Shown here: positions 12,601-27,600 of the stretch, piece by piece
Layout of the letters: each line of letters begins with the position of its first letter
How positions within the stretch are numbered: position 1 is the stretch's first letter
From: Rhinopomastus cyanomelas
Taxonomy: Eukaryota; Chordata; Aves; Bucerotiformes; Rhinopomastidae
Length of the DNA stretch: 64,000 nucleotides
NCBI GenBank assembly: GCA_013400115.1
Contig: VXBP01004466.1
Location: 62,001 to 126,000 of the forward strand
Direction of reading: 5' to 3'
The notes under the pieces: model-generated
The model's database searches: none
Told to the model about the DNA's origin: nothing
Seen by the model: the letters and a program-made list of their open reading frames with translations, nothing else
Program-made: the position numbers and the translations under genes

Positions 12601-15600
12601 TTCAAAGCATTACTGTGCGGTTCCATTTGGGCAATTTGACAAGTCTGAGAAATCCATGTAGCTGTATCACACACAAAAAAGGACAAAGAAAAAAACACTT
12701 ACACTGGAGCTCATGTGTCTGACCACATCTCGAGGGACCACCGAGCGATCTTCAAGCTTTAGCTAAAGGGAAAAAGAGACTGAATTGAGTGACCCCAGAT
12801 AATACTTAGAAATAATACAACAAATACAAATGCACTGTATCCCAGTCCTCCAGACTGAGGAGGTTTTCAGCAGAAGATGCTGAGGCACTTCCATATGCAG
12901 TTAAACCTCATGGCATGTTCACAGAATTAATACAGTTGACAGATCCAAAACTCAGCAACCAGGCAATCAGCCCATGATTGTGCTTTTAGTCAGGAATCAC
13001 ATTGGCCATCACTTCTCCCTCTCCTCTTCCTCTCTCTGCATCACACACCATTTCCAACCCAGCTTGGAGAAGACTGAAGACATAGGAAGAAGCATATCAC
13101 ACCATGGTTCCATGTCTCATCCCGCACACTTCACACCCAAGATAGCCCCAAAGAGCTGCGGAAATCCCATTTTCTCTCCAACATTTTACTGTACAGTGAG
13201 AAGTCTTGGCTGGTGGGGAAATCTGTGCCAAAATTCCCTGCAGCAAGCACTTGCTTTGGTCAAAAAAAGGAAAAGGCTGTTGCTGCACTCAGTCCTCAAG
13301 CCCACGCAGGTAACACAAAACATTGCTAAGATCATGGATCAAGTCAAAGCTCTGCTCACGCCCCAGCTCCTGCTACTAGAGTACTTGCTGGCAAACAGCT
13401 AGTGTTGGCAACAAAAGATACGGCTGGGCCATCACTACCTATTCCACATTAGTTCATGCAGAGCTGTGGACACCAGAGTAATAATTTGTTTGGGGAGGGA
13501 TCGCTTAATCTACAGCTATTCCTGGACAGTTAACTAGTGACTTCCTCCTTCACCAAGCTGTTTCTCTGATCTCAAGACTACTGTGGGTTCCTTCAAGTGT
13601 TAACAGCTACCCCAGAACTACAAAACGTAGCTGCCATCAAATACCCAAATGTTAGAACACTACGTGAGGGACCCTGTCCTACATGACTAACAGGGAGTTC
13701 ACCACACTGAACTCCCAGTTCAGGCTTTCCCAGCCTCACATAACTCTGCGGAACAGGGAGAAGACTGATCTACGTTTTGGTGGTCAAGAATGTATTTGCA
13801 TTGCTAAATCATCCTGAGCCCTGCAAATATACTAATTACACACCACAGGTTTTGTGAAGCACTGTGTGACCACAGGATCAGGGTCAGGGTCTTTTCCACA
13901 TCTCCCTTTCAGAATCCTGCTGTAGTCACTGCTTTCCTTGTCAATCCATGCCCAAAATCCACAAGGCTTTCTCAGCATTTCATCCAAACCCACATCCTGG
14001 CTTACGGTCCAATTTACTAAATTAGACAAATCTATAATCCAAGGACAGGACGTGGAATCAAACAAATACCCGACTATTTACTGCCTTCTGGATGATGTGT
14101 TGCAGTAAGAGAGGAAAAGAGTCAGAGAAGCTTTTAGATCCAACTTCTGGAGTCAGAACTGCACCGGAATAGGAAACCTAAAGCCTCCCACAGCCCATTT
14201 TGAGGCTGTAGAAGTGTTTTTATTGCCTCACACATCCCACTGGGGTATTATAGACATCAGTTTTTATACAGCTTTCTAAAATTATTTGTTAATACAAGAG
14301 CTGCACAGAGATCCTCTCAACATCCAGAACCCAGCAGCAATGCTCATATTCCAGTAAGTGTGAGCAGTGGACTGGGCATTTTAACTTGAGCTCTCCTGCT
14401 GCAGAGCTCCAAGTATATAATGACACCTACATTTCAGCATGCATTAGGGCAATTTGATCTCTGATACGTGGTGTTTAAAATCAATGATGCACTGTGTTTC
14501 AACACAGCATTGAGCCATACCACTCCGTTCTATACTAAACAGTACCTGAAGAACCCAGACTGACAAGATTATCCGATGCTGCCTGGCAGCGGCATTTGTG
14601 TGTTAGTCAACTCTGGGAAAATCCTAAAAGCTCTAAACGAGTAGCTTTCCCATTGTGATCCTTCCTGAATGATATAATCACACAAATTCTTCCCAAAGCA
14701 AATCGTAAAGCTTTCTCTGCAGGGGGGCCATATTTAACCTATTTTTTTTTTTTTTACGATCTCTTGATTGTTTTAAAGGTAGTGCAACAATTTCCAGCTT
14801 CTTGTGCCAGACTTACCTGCCTCAGTTGCTAGGATAAGGAAGCCAAGGGGTAGGCACAACACCAGTATCAGGAAATACTTAACAGGTCTATAATCACACA
14901 CAAGACTGTCAAAACCCAGAAGCCAAATCCGAGGAAGTCCGACTGGCTGTTACAAACACAAGACAGTTCAGTCATCCCTCCTCCTTCTGTTACATCCATC
15001 GTCAGCCCAAGGGCAGCCCCCTGCCTTAGCAGTAAGGGAATGCAATATTGGAGAAGCACTTTTAAAATAGGTACTTACAGCTCAGTTGCTACATTTACCC
15101 CTCTGAAAGTCAGTACTAGCATGAATTGCTTTATGTTCTAGCCATGCGCTATGTAACAGCCTCAAGAATGAGAAATACCCGCTTCCCAGCAACACTCTTT
15201 GCTGGTCCTGCACTCCTGAATGCCCAGCTGGGCTCAAATCCCCCAAATACCTGGAATAAACAGCATGTTTTGTGTGAAAACAAATTCACACTTGCATGTT
15301 AACCAAGGCAAACCAAAGACATCACCACACAACAATTTAACCCAGGCAGAAAGAGAAAACCAACTGATACCCACCAGGAGCCAGTTGTGCTGGTTAATGC
15401 ACTAAGAGCAAAAAGAGGTGGCAGAAGAGCTCTAGCACCCACCGATTTCCTCTGCTGCTTGGTGTTCAGCACCAAATCAGTGCCAGAGGTCTGCAGCAGA
15501 TCTACTGGCCAAAAGGTTGCTGATGGAGAACATCTCATACAGAATCACAGAATCATTAGGGATTGAAAAGGACCTCGAAAGATCATCCAGTCCAATCCCC

Positions 15601-18600
15601 CCACCACAGCAGGATCACACAAGAACACATCCAGGCGGGTCTCAAATGTCTCCAGGGACAGAGACTTCACAACCACCCTGGGCAGCATGTTCTAGTGCTC
15701 TGTCACCCTCACTGTGAAGAAGTTCCTTCTCAGATTGATGTGGAACCTTCTATGTTCCAGCTTACAACCACTGTCCATTATCCTATCACTAGATGACACT
15801 GACAAGGGCCTGGCTCCATCCTCCTGACACCCACTCCTCAAATATTTTTAAACATGAATGAGTTCACCACTCAGGCTCCTCCAAGCTAAAGAGACCCAGC
15901 TCCCTCAGCCTCTCCTCATAAGGGAGGTGCTCCACATCCTTCATCATCCTCATTGCCCTACGCTGGACTCTCTCCAGCAGCTCCACATCCCTCTTGAACT
16001 GAGGAGCCCAGAACTGGACACAATACTCCAGATGTGGACTCACCAGGGCAGAGCAGAAGAACCTCTCTTGATTTGCAACCACCCCCCCACCCCCACCCCA
16101 GGATGCTGTTGGCCCTCTTGGCCACAAGAGCACATTGCTGGCTCACGGTCATCCTGCTGGCCACCAGGACCCCCAGGTCCCTTTCTCCTAAACTACCCTC
16201 CCTATAGACCCCTGGGGCACTCCACTAGATACAGGCCTCCAACCAGACTCTGTCCCATTGACCACTACTCTCTGACTCCTACCCTGTAGCCAGTTTACAA
16301 TCCACCTCACTACCTGACAATCTAGCCCACACTGCCTCAGTTTGTCTGCGAGGATGCTGTGAGAGATTGTGTCAAATGCCTTCAAGTCGAGACAGGCCAC
16401 ATCCACCGCTCTGCCATCATCTAGCCACCTGGTTATGTCCTCATAAAAGGCTATCAGGTTGGTAGAGCATGACTTTCCCTTTGTAAAGCCATGCTGACTG
16501 TCCCTAATGACCCTCCTGTCCTTGATGTGCCTTGAGCCAGCCTCTAGGACAAATTGTTCCATCACCTTTCCTGGGATGGAGGTGAGGCTGACTGGTCTAT
16601 AGTTACCTGGGTCTTCCTTCTTTCCTTTTTTAAAGATTGGGGTAACATTCGCTTTCCTTCAGTCCCTAGGCACCTCTCCTGATCCCCAGGACCTCGCAAA
16701 GATGATGGAAAGTGGCTTAGCAATGACTTCCACCGTCTCCCTTAGTCTGTGCAGGTGCATCCCATCTGGGCCCATGGATTTGTGTCCATCCAGTTTGCTC
16801 AACTTATCCCTAACCCAGTCCTCATCAACCCAGGCAGGCTCAACTTCCGCTGGAGTCTCAGCAGTCTGGGGCTTGATATCAGGACAGCCCCCAGATGTAT
16901 AGACAGAGGCAAAGAAAGTGTTGAGTATCTCTGCTTTCTCTGCATGCTCTGTCTCCAGGGCACCCACCTCATTCAGCAGGGGCCCTAACGTTGCCTTTAG
17001 TTAATCAGGTCTGTTGATGCTATACACCAGGATTACTGAACCCATGATTTCTGCATAAGGAATAGGAACACGTTCCCATCTCACCTCAAATTAAATAAGG
17101 CAGCCACCACAGTTCTCACCTGCAACTGAGCAGACTAGGAGAGAAGGACAGACATTTCTGCCCAGCTTCTGAGCATCAAACCTTAGGAGCTTATTGCTTC
17201 AAACCACTTGTCTCATGATCACCAACCTGTCATTTGAAGGAAAACCTTGGGGTTTACTTTTTTTATTACCTGCTGAGGTTAAGAGATATTTCTACAACAA
17301 TAAACTAGATCTTCACTTTAGAAAATACTTCAGGAGGTTGATTTGAAAATGCTGGGGCAGGGGTGGCCTGAACTCATACTGGAACTCTGGGTTTAACCTC
17401 TCAGCTCCATAAGGCAAATGGAAAACTTGGTGCCAATCTTCCTCTCTAATAGCAACTCCCTTTCACAAGGGAGCAGAATCAGAGCAATTGATTTTGATGA
17501 TCTGGACCAACCACTGGTGCCAGTTACTATGGTGGGTAAATAAGCAGCAATCACTTCTGAAGTTTAGTGACAAGTAACAGAGGAGCTGCTGAGACATACA
17601 GGGACAAGAGCCCTGGCTGGTGTGCGCCAAAACAAAACCATTCCTGGAAGGACTCAGTAGTGACATGAGCCCCTGGTCATTACCTGTTTATTTAAAAGCA
17701 AAGCTTAAATTCATTAATTAGCTGCGTGGGTTTGCTTGTATCATCACTGGTACCCAGCAGTGGACCAAAACAACTTTCCACAGGGTACAGGTACTGGTGT
17801 GTGGTGGTGTTTCCCCACAGCAAAAGATGACACACAGACCTCCTTCCTGTTCCCACAGTGTCTCTCTCTGCACTGGGCAGGAGTCTTGCTGTTTTACGTT
17901 AGGAGAAATACAAAGTAATTCTGCTTGCAAATAGCAGCATTTGGTCTTGTTGTTGCCATAGTGTGCTCCAAGAGAGCAACGCTATCACAGGAGATAGTTC
18001 CAGACTGTCCCCTGTTCTGAACAGCTCAGGAACAGAAGCTGGGGACAAGCTTAAATGCAGAAGGGACCCCTGGATTTAAGGCTGAATGGATCTACGCAAA
18101 GTCACTAGCTGTTCAAACACACCAACACACCTTTAGCACAGACTCCCCCAGCAGCTTTCTGAGGAGCTCACCTCTCAGTGGACCTTGCAAGTTCAACCCA
18201 TACTTGGACACCAGAAGGACCTTGTCACTATGACTCATCATGGCCCAAGACTGAACTTCAGATCACAGTAACTTGAACTTCAGGACCCAGTAACACACAG
18301 ACTTGGGAGCACACCTTCTGCCTGAGTCAGCCATGGCTCTGCAACAGCCTATGCTCAGCTACCCAGCAGCACAGTGTTCACCCTGGCTATGGAAGATGAC
18401 ACTGACCCAGCACAAAGCTTGTCAATACCAGCTCACATTTGATCAGTACTGTCTCATAGCTGCAATGTCTCACCAGCAGAGACTAACATTTGCCCAAGGG
18501 TGCTAGTGTGATCCTACACCATCTGTCCCCAGTGCAATCACTGTGGTGGAGAGAGCATCAGTGTCTATTCCAGACACATGCTGGATTTTATCCCCCAAAA

Positions 18601-21600
18601 CAAGAGCTCTGGGAACAAGCACACAAGGACAAGAGAGAAAAGGCAGCACCTCTAACCCCATTCAGTAACCACTTATAAAAATGGAGATACAAGGCACTGC
18701 AGGAAGGAAAAAAAAAAAAGCACAGTGCTGAACTGCTCTACGATGCTTCAGCTGTTTATTCAACTAAGAGTCAGAAGTGAGTTATCTGTTGTGGAAGTAG
18801 CTCCTGCCATTTGTATTAAGCAAGGGCTCTGCCAGCAGTGGTCACTACCCCAAGGGCAGAGAAGCCAGACTTTGACCTGCACAGACCTGCTCCAGCTATT
18901 CCTTCTGGGCAGTTTCTCCATCTCATACATCCCAGCACTTTCCTTGTGAATCTTGCATAACTGCTCTCATCCAAACCACTGAAACCAGACTCTCCCTCTA
19001 CATTTGCAAACAAAGTAGTAAAAAAAAAACAACACAACATGCAACACAGGGATGGGGAGCTCTGTCAGTGGGACTAAGAAAGCATGAGGGGCAAAAACAA
19101 TACAGAATGCCTTTGGATGTAACTACCATTCCATGGTCTCCTTTATAGCCAAGCTGAGGTATCACACACAGAAAACATGTCACATACGTCTTTTCTGTGC
19201 CAATGGACAAATGAGCTAGGTACCCGATTTCTGTCCAAGTCTAACAGTTGGGATGTTTCAGTCTCACTCATAACAAGGTTTCCTTGAAACCGTCCCAGAG
19301 TGCGCTCCTGATGAGTCAACTGCCTGAGGCTGTTCTGGAGTTCAAAATTAATCCCCTGCCTGGGACATGCCTCCAGGTCACCAACTCTAACTGCCAGTGT
19401 CCTACAATCCCCATGTTAGTAGTTTCATTTTGAGGGGACAGCACTTACATGTTAGCATGGAAGTTGCCACAGTAGCATCAATGCTCAGAGAAAAAAAACC
19501 AACAAGTTAAGAGCAAACTGTAGGGAAAGCAATTTGCTGCAGCACCAGGTAATGAGGCACCACAGAGCTCTCCAAACCCCAAAACACACTCAGGGGAGGC
19601 TCCATAATCAGTTAAAGGCTAAATCCAAGTGTCTGATGCTCTGAAAAGACATAGCCTTGCTTCATTCAGCTGACAGATGAGTTTCTCATACACAGCTCTG
19701 AATGACCTGGCTTCTCAGCATCTGAAGCAGAACATTGTGTTCTCTATCTCCATACTCAGTTTCCAAACCAGAAGCAACGGGATCCCTTACTCCAATGGCA
19801 AAGCTTTGATTCACAAACCTACACCAGACAGCACTGGTTTGCAACTGGAACCACTGCAGGGATGGCTGTTCTCATGGGAGTGGAACAGGAGGGAGCAGAG
19901 CTGGCATAGCAAGCTTGGCAGCAGCCAGCCCAAGTCAGCATCCCTCCATGTTCTTTTTCAATTTCTTCAACTCCAACGTCTGATTACACACCCAATTCAC
20001 CCCAGCTAAACCAGCAGTGTAGCAATCATCTCAACACAAGCTGCTTTTTATTTAAATCCAAATGAGGTGTCTGAAATAGCAAGTCAGCTGTCCAAATATA
20101 GCACGGATACACAGAGTTGGATGACAAAGGTTGAGAAATGCAAAAGACCCAGAAGATCTGAAGCCAAGATATTTTTCACATCGTTTCAGTATCAACACAT
20201 TACTAGCTGCATCGCATACTACTGCCAGGAAAATATGTTCCACACAAAGTTCACTTCCCTTGAAAGACTTGTGTTACACTGATCATATTGCACAGCAGTC
20301 GACTGAGAAGCAGCAGGGGAGAAGATCAAGCAGCAAGAGCAGAGAATCCCATGGAAGCTCAGGCTTGGTTCACACCAAGACATTTGAAGTGGCACACGAT
20401 GCTTCACTTTGAACAGCTGGAGGTTTCCAACCACACTGGTTTTATGGGGATGGAAGATTGGAGAACGGGGCAGAACACACACTAGAAACTTAATGCTCCC
20501 AAGAATTGAAATTCTACTACCCAGAAGAGCTGAACAATGATCAGACAATATTGAGTGTTTTAAAAAACAACTCTTGAGGGATGCAGCTGCAAAACTACAA
20601 GAATAAATCTTGTGCACTGACTGTCACAGAGGTTCTGCCCCTGACAGCTCCTGGCTGTTCCTGCATGGTAAACATGTGGTCTGTGGTTCTTCCAGAAAAA
20701 GTTCAAAGTTTGTTTGAGGGAGGAGGTTGTGGGGGTTCCTGCATTACTTACAGAAGCTCTTCTGGGACAAGGTTGAGACTTCTGCCTGATCAAGAAGCAG
20801 ATATCAGAGTGGCAGGTGGCTCCCAGAGTCAGTCACCACTCTGCCATGTATCAAATGCCTTCAGATGCATTTAGGGGTTTTGCTTTTTAACAGCACTCTC
20901 TGTTTCCATATCACTTGTCAGCTCAGTGCACTCAAAGAACTAGAAAGACAGAACACCTTTAGAATTACTCAAGTATTGCATCAGTGGATTAAAACAATTG
21001 TTTAACATGACCTGTATTAGACTAAAACTGAAGGTTTCAGGCGTTTCCCCATCTGTAATGGTCAAAGTAGGGGAAGGACAGTCAGAAGGACCTTTATTTC
21101 CCATAATCAATGCAAAAGAGTCTAAAAGCTGGTTCATGAGGCTGTTCGGGGCCTTCTGCAAAAGGCAGAGTCAATTATTAACTTCCGCTGTAGGAAAAAC
21201 AGAACAGAGATCAGCAGGGAGGTGCTAAAATGCTCCCCAAAACTGAAACAAATGCTTTACAGGACTTCACAGGAAGTAAGATGAAATCAAGGTTGCTCTG
21301 CCTTGTGTGCGGCACTACACGCTGACTGGGAACAGATTGCAATTCTTTTGTTCATGCAGTAGCAGATCTGAATCTGCCAATCAGCCAACATTCAGCACAC
21401 TCACGGCTCACAGCACAGGCAACACTCACCACTAACACTTCCCCAAGTACTGGCTGCCACCACCAAACTCCTGTGCATCTAACAGTGCAGCGTTGGCATA
21501 ACACAAAAGGCTGGACCTCAAGTAGAATTTCCTAACGTAGCTCAGGAAGATGCACTGATATTCCTGGAATTGTTCAGGTTGGAAAACACTGTTAAGATCA

Positions 21601-24600
21601 TCAAGTTCAACTATTAACCCAACTGTCCCAAGCCCATCACGAAACCCTGTAACAAAGCTCCACATCTACATGACTTCTAAACACATCCAGAGATGGTGAT
21701 TTAACCCCCTCCCTGGGCAGCCTGTTCTGAGGCCTGATGACCGTTGCAATAGAGACATTTTCCTAACGTTCAACCTAAATCTTCCCTGGTGCAACTTGAG
21801 GTCATTTCCTCTTGTCCTATCACTTGTCACCTGTGAAGTCGAGACCAATACCCAACTTTCTACAACCTCCCTTCAGGTAGTTGTAGATAGTAATAAGGTC
21901 TCCCCTCCACCTCCTTCAGCTTTCTCAGCTACCCCTCAGAAGGTTTGTTCTCCAGACCACTCAACCTTGTTGCCCTCCTCTGGATCTGATCCAGTACCTC
22001 AGTGTCTGCCTTGTACTGAGGTGCCCCAAATTGAAGCCAGGACTCGATGTGTGGCCTCACCAGTGTTGAGTACAGGGGGACAATCACTCCCCTGCTCCTG
22101 CTGGCCACACTTTCTGATACAAGCCAGCTGGCCTTCTTGGCCCGATAAGCACACTGCTGACTCATATTTAGCCAACTGTAAATCAATACTCCTAAGCAGA
22201 GATGAAATCAGCAGCTTCAGGCCAGACCATGACACATTGCCTCACAATAAAATCACCTTTACCAGCTGAATATCTACAACAGCTTTAAAGCTCATGTACA
22301 AAGACATGAATTTACTTCAAATTTCACACTAGTTGTTTACTGGACTGCTAGAGACAGGCAGTACCTGCCATCTTCTAGAGTCATTTAGGAGACACTCAGC
22401 AGGTAACTGCATGGAAGGCAGCAGAGCAGGGAAGTCTGCAATTGCCCCAAAGAGATCAGACCACACAATCTGAAAACTGCAAATCAAATAGTTGGCTAAG
22501 CATCACCGTTTCCTTTCAGTGCTGCTAACAGTGTGGGAGGCTTGTTACAGACTCAGCTCCAAAATCCAACCATGTTATCAGTTTTTATCTCCCAACACAG
22601 TGAGCCCCCTTGGGGACCTGCGGATGACATAAGACAAGTTGACAGCATTTTAATTTGTCTTTATAACATATTATGGAGACACAGAAACATGAATTTGTGC
22701 CATTCCACTGAGCTCCTTCTGGCCGAAGCTCCTTAAACTTCCACTATCTATGCTTTGACTTTCAAAGGCAGGTTAGACAAGGCTAAGCAACCTGCTTCCA
22801 TGGAGGAGATCCCTGCTCATGGCAGGAGGTTGGGTTAGATTAGATGATACTTAAGGTCCTTTCCAACCCAAAACATTCTACGATTCTACCTACAGTGGAG
22901 TTGTACTACTTCTGTCCCTATGTATACCTCTAATAATCTGTTGGGTTTTTTCCTCCTCACCATTATTTTTGGCTATTAAAGCTCTTTCATGGCAGAATAT
23001 CTTTCCATCCTTCGTAGGCACAAAACTCCTTCCACAGGACAGTTCTGGTCCTTCACTCATAGCCATATGCTGCAGCATCTTCCCTACCTCCCAATATATC
23101 ACCTTTGAGCCTTCAGCAAGACACTGAAAGGTTATACTTTCCTTTTCCAGGTGGAATTTGGCTTAAAAGTCTGAACAAATCAATGTATGCAACAAAAGTT
23201 CAGTTTCCTTCTATTGCAGGTAAATGCAGTGCTGTGGAACAGAGTAATCTGGCTTTAACATAAATATTTTCCCTTGCAAAAGTGAATCTTTTACTTGGAT
23301 TTCCCTTGTCCAAGACTGTCAGACATTATTTATTACACCAGCAATTAATCACTCCTGCAGCTCTGAAAATTCACATGGCATTTTGGAAAACACTGCAAGA
23401 CAGATTCCCTGGCCTGGTGAACACACAACTTAAAAATGAAAAAGTACAAGTCAGTAATTCAAAGGAAGGGAGACAACAGGAAGGTTACCAGGTTATTTAA
23501 AGGGAAATAAGTAGATTTGGGAACATTCCTCACCAGAAGCAACAAAGCAGTTGGATCAAGATAGGATCCTGGAAGTGTGTAGAAGTTGAGCATCGCTACT
23601 CATCAGCAAAGGGATCTGGCAACAGGGAATCCACTCACACATGAGCCCAGGTTAGATGCCCAAAGAAGGGGCAAAGCAGCAAAGACAACTTGGTACCTAA
23701 AGTATCAACTCTTCCTTCAAGGAAGAGCTCTAACAAGCTTTCTAGACTCAAAGGGCAAGAATGATCTACAAAACAACTGGGAAAAAGAAGTTTGACTTTG
23801 TCCAACCTTGTAATGAAGTGCTGCTTGTTCAAGCAGATTTCCATCCCATATACTCATATACATCAACCAACAGTAACCCACTCACACATAACCAGTAATA
23901 ATCCCAGGTCTTTCCATCTGGGCATGCAAAATGTGCGTGCAGAAGTGTTTATGAAACCATAGAGGAGACTTGAAAAAGAAATCTGAAAGCAAGAACATGA
24001 TAATGATGCTCAGCATAAAAATATGAAAGGCTACAAAATATGCAAGACCTTGTAAGAGAAGATTTACCAACAGCATAGCAGTATGTCACAAGAGTCCTAT
24101 GGGGAATCTTTCAAAGATGTCCCCAGTTACAGGATTTAATTAAGCATAGGATTATTCTTCTCAGCATCAGTTCATAGTAAAAGATATGGTCCCCATTCTC
24201 TGTGTTGACATTCCTTACAGTGCTCTGGGTATAGCAGTTGTGGGAAAATCAGTTGCTTACTAGAAAAGACAAGACAGGCCTAAGGGATCTCCTTCAGGTG
24301 CCATGTCCCAATACCACTGATTACCACAGGACATCCCTCCCCCATTTTCTTATGCCAAGATGGCTGATTAAAAGTCATAATGTCCTATCTGCCTTTAAGA
24401 TTTTGAGACGCTTGACAAAAAACACTGCTCTAGCACCAGATGGCACTGTGACCTGAAAAACCCACATGAGAGTGTGCTTAAAGCCACAGGAGAAGCTTGG
24501 TGGAAACTGTAAGCAGGGAAGTAGACAACATTTTGCCTACACATCAGCCAACACCTCTCACAGACAGGCTGCTTCAAGACTCCCTCAAGTAAAGCCTCAT

Positions 24601-27600
24601 ATGAAACACGGGTCAGGCCCAGCAAATCTGTGTGGAGCATAGCATCTCTATACCCTAGCCCAGCTTGTCAAGAGATGACCAGTTCAAACAGCCTCTAAGG
24701 GGGAGGCTGGGCAGTGACTAGCGACCACCCAGGGTGGAAGCAAGGGTTGTGCTGATCTTCTTGGCAGTATCTGACAAGATTAAAGTGAGACATATTTGAC
24801 TGCTAGAAAAGAGATGTCCCTAAGGAGAAGCTTGTCTGGATGCCAACACAAACCAGCATGACAGGGAAAGAACAGGATCCCATTTCAGCAACCGATCTCT
24901 GCTCCTGGAACTCTCAGCTGTTTCAGCTTGCCAGTCAAGCAGCGTTCCTCCTCATGCCTGCAAAGAGTCTGTTCAAGAACTGCTTTGTTTATACAAAGCC
25001 AAATGATTCCTCACCTTGTTGCATTGAGAGGAAAATGGCAGTTATTATGCAATAGCTTTTCCACCTTCTTGCTGGACTGTGCTGCGGTTGCCATCTGGAC
25101 AGCATCAGTGCTGTAAAAATTAGTCACCTGCCACTCGGAGGCATTTGAGGCACACTGCCAGGCCTGGTGGAAAAAGTGGGGCTGCTCAGAACTCCATATG
25201 ACTTTCCAGAGGAGAGAAAGGATGCTGTGAGGAATTCTGGATTACTAGTGCTGACCAGTTGACTCCTGAGTGCATAACACCTTTCTCCAGGAGTAGGAAT
25301 AAAGAAGTCAGCCATGAAAAATATTTCTTTGCTCCATTAGGGCTCTTCTGCTGAGCCACAAGCAGGCTCTGCCAGGTTGGTGAAGACACTGTGCTGGGGG
25401 AACAAAGCATCTATTCCCCCCCACCCTTGTCATCAGGTCAGCAGGAGGAACATCTCATGAACCCAGTGCAAAAATCCACCTTGAAAACATTGCCAAGAAA
25501 CAAGAGGGAGACATAACGACAGAAAATCACCATGTCTGCTTTCCAGCTGCTTACCTCATAAGCTGCTGCTGTGAATACAAACCAGCCATTTAAATTAGCT
25601 TCTAATTGTTCACAATTATTCAGAGACAGCATAACCAGCAAGCAGCTTTAAGACAGCAGGCAAGTAGGAGAGGAAGAATGGTTTAAGATGCCTTAACAAG
25701 ATTCATATATTCATGTTTGGTGAGTCTCTCAGCCTGCAGTCTCCAGCAGCGCTACCTCTCTAACAACCCTGGCCCTGTGCTGTACCTGCCCAAGGAACAC
25801 AATCCAAGGCTCTTTCTGCACTTCAGATTTCTAGTCTTTCTTGTTCTAGTTTTTGGTCTGGTTTAAGAATTAAGCTAGTAATATTTCAGTCTACCCCAAT
25901 TGTTCACCGTCTCCACACACACAAGCAGTTTGAGCCATATTTATAAAGCTGCTTAAAATTCTGGCCACAGCCAGAGCTCTTTGATAGGATGTCAGCTACG
26001 CGACACCTCAATGTGGGAGGCTGACACAGGATGGGTAGTGCAACACAGCCCACTCTCCTTTCCCTTTCTTTCACCCAGAGCCTTCAATACCACCCTCACA
26101 GGAGTCCCTTCCCCCAAACACAGACGGTGATGTTTCACATTGCTGCAATTTTCTCTCCTAGGAGAGAGGGAAGGATTTAGCCATCATCTTTAAATCGCTG
26201 GCATGACAGGTTTGGTTCTTATACAAGACCCAATGCAAGGCCAGGCTGCAGCTCAAATCAATCAATAGGGCTGAACCCAGACACACCTGAACAATAAAAT
26301 TTCCCTCACATTCAGCCAGAGTAAACTGCCACTGAGCCAAAATACACTTCTCGTCTCAGGAACTGTAGCAAATTCAATAAACTCAAGCAAGATTATTCCA
26401 TCACATACAGAATCTCCTAGAGCAGACCACATCAAAGAACAACGTATAAATAGCTGCAGCTGAAAGCACAGCAAATGCTGTGTCATGCTACACTCCGGCA
26501 GACCTGGGCAGCAAGTGCATAGAGCTGACCTGTCCCTCTAACAGCTTCTCCACGTTTCATACTGGCTCTGAAACGAGAGCATCCTCCTGGAGAAATATTC
26601 TTTGTTGATCACACATGAAGAACACACTCCCCAAACATCCCCCAGTGCCCTGCTGCTCTGTCACATGCTAGGAATGCTGCACAGACAGACGATCTTGCTG
26701 AAGCCCACAGAGAACAGGCAGAGCACTGAATCCAACAAGGTGAAAATTTGGGTAAATTTGCCAGCTTAGCTGGGAAATACCCAGGCTGGAGCTATGGGTA
26801 GTTTCCTCAGCTAGTGATTAAGAGTGCTTGGAGGGAACTCACAAGTAGAGCAGCATCACTGCCTCGTTAGGGCATGGCCAGATCTCCAAGGTTGTCCTTC
26901 CTCACACGGAGCAATGGCAAGAGCCGTTTCAAGAAGTACAAGGGCTAGTGCTAGCTGCAAAGCAAGCAAGTGCTCTGCCAAAGCTTTCTGTTCAATATCA
27001 TGCCTTATGAACCAGCAGGAACCACAGTCAAATCAGATATTGCTTTTGAAATAAAATAACCACAACCAAAACCTTTATGATCAGTTCAAGCAAGCTTTGG
27101 AATGCCACTGAGAACCTATCCAAAATTCAGCACCAGCATGGGTACCCCATACATGCATTTATTCCTGACAAACAGTAAAGCCACTCCCCCCCAGCTCACA
27201 CTGCAGAAGAGTGTGTGAATGCTACTGGGACAATGCAGCACAATTGCATCATTGCCCAAAAAACCTCAGCTGCATTTTCTATTCACTGAGTGTGTCAGTT
27301 AACCCCACCATGCATAAATGCTCTACTGGCCATTACTGAAAGGAGGAACAGCCCCTACTGAATCCATACAGCAGGCTACAGAAGCCCAGTTATCTAACAA
27401 TGGAATCTCTGCAAGCCCTGCACTATTTCATGCCTTTTTATTCAAGGGGTGAATTCATGTGCTGTACAGCTGAGGAAAGCCTGAATCATTTCCCACCAAA
27501 ACATGTTTAATTCACTGCCACTTGCTTGTGCATCCTTTAATACAAAAGCAAACAACTTTCACATCCCCCTCAATAACTTCAAGAAAATATCAACAGGACT

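Noticed and set aside
14742..14755. Poly(T) run, considered as the tail of a retroposed gene
   Set aside because: There is no adjacent intronless coding sequence or target-site duplication. It is a simple homopolymer.
15858..16289. 143-codon plus-strand ORF
   Set aside because: It is the antisense shadow of the CR1 ORF2 remnant on the minus strand.
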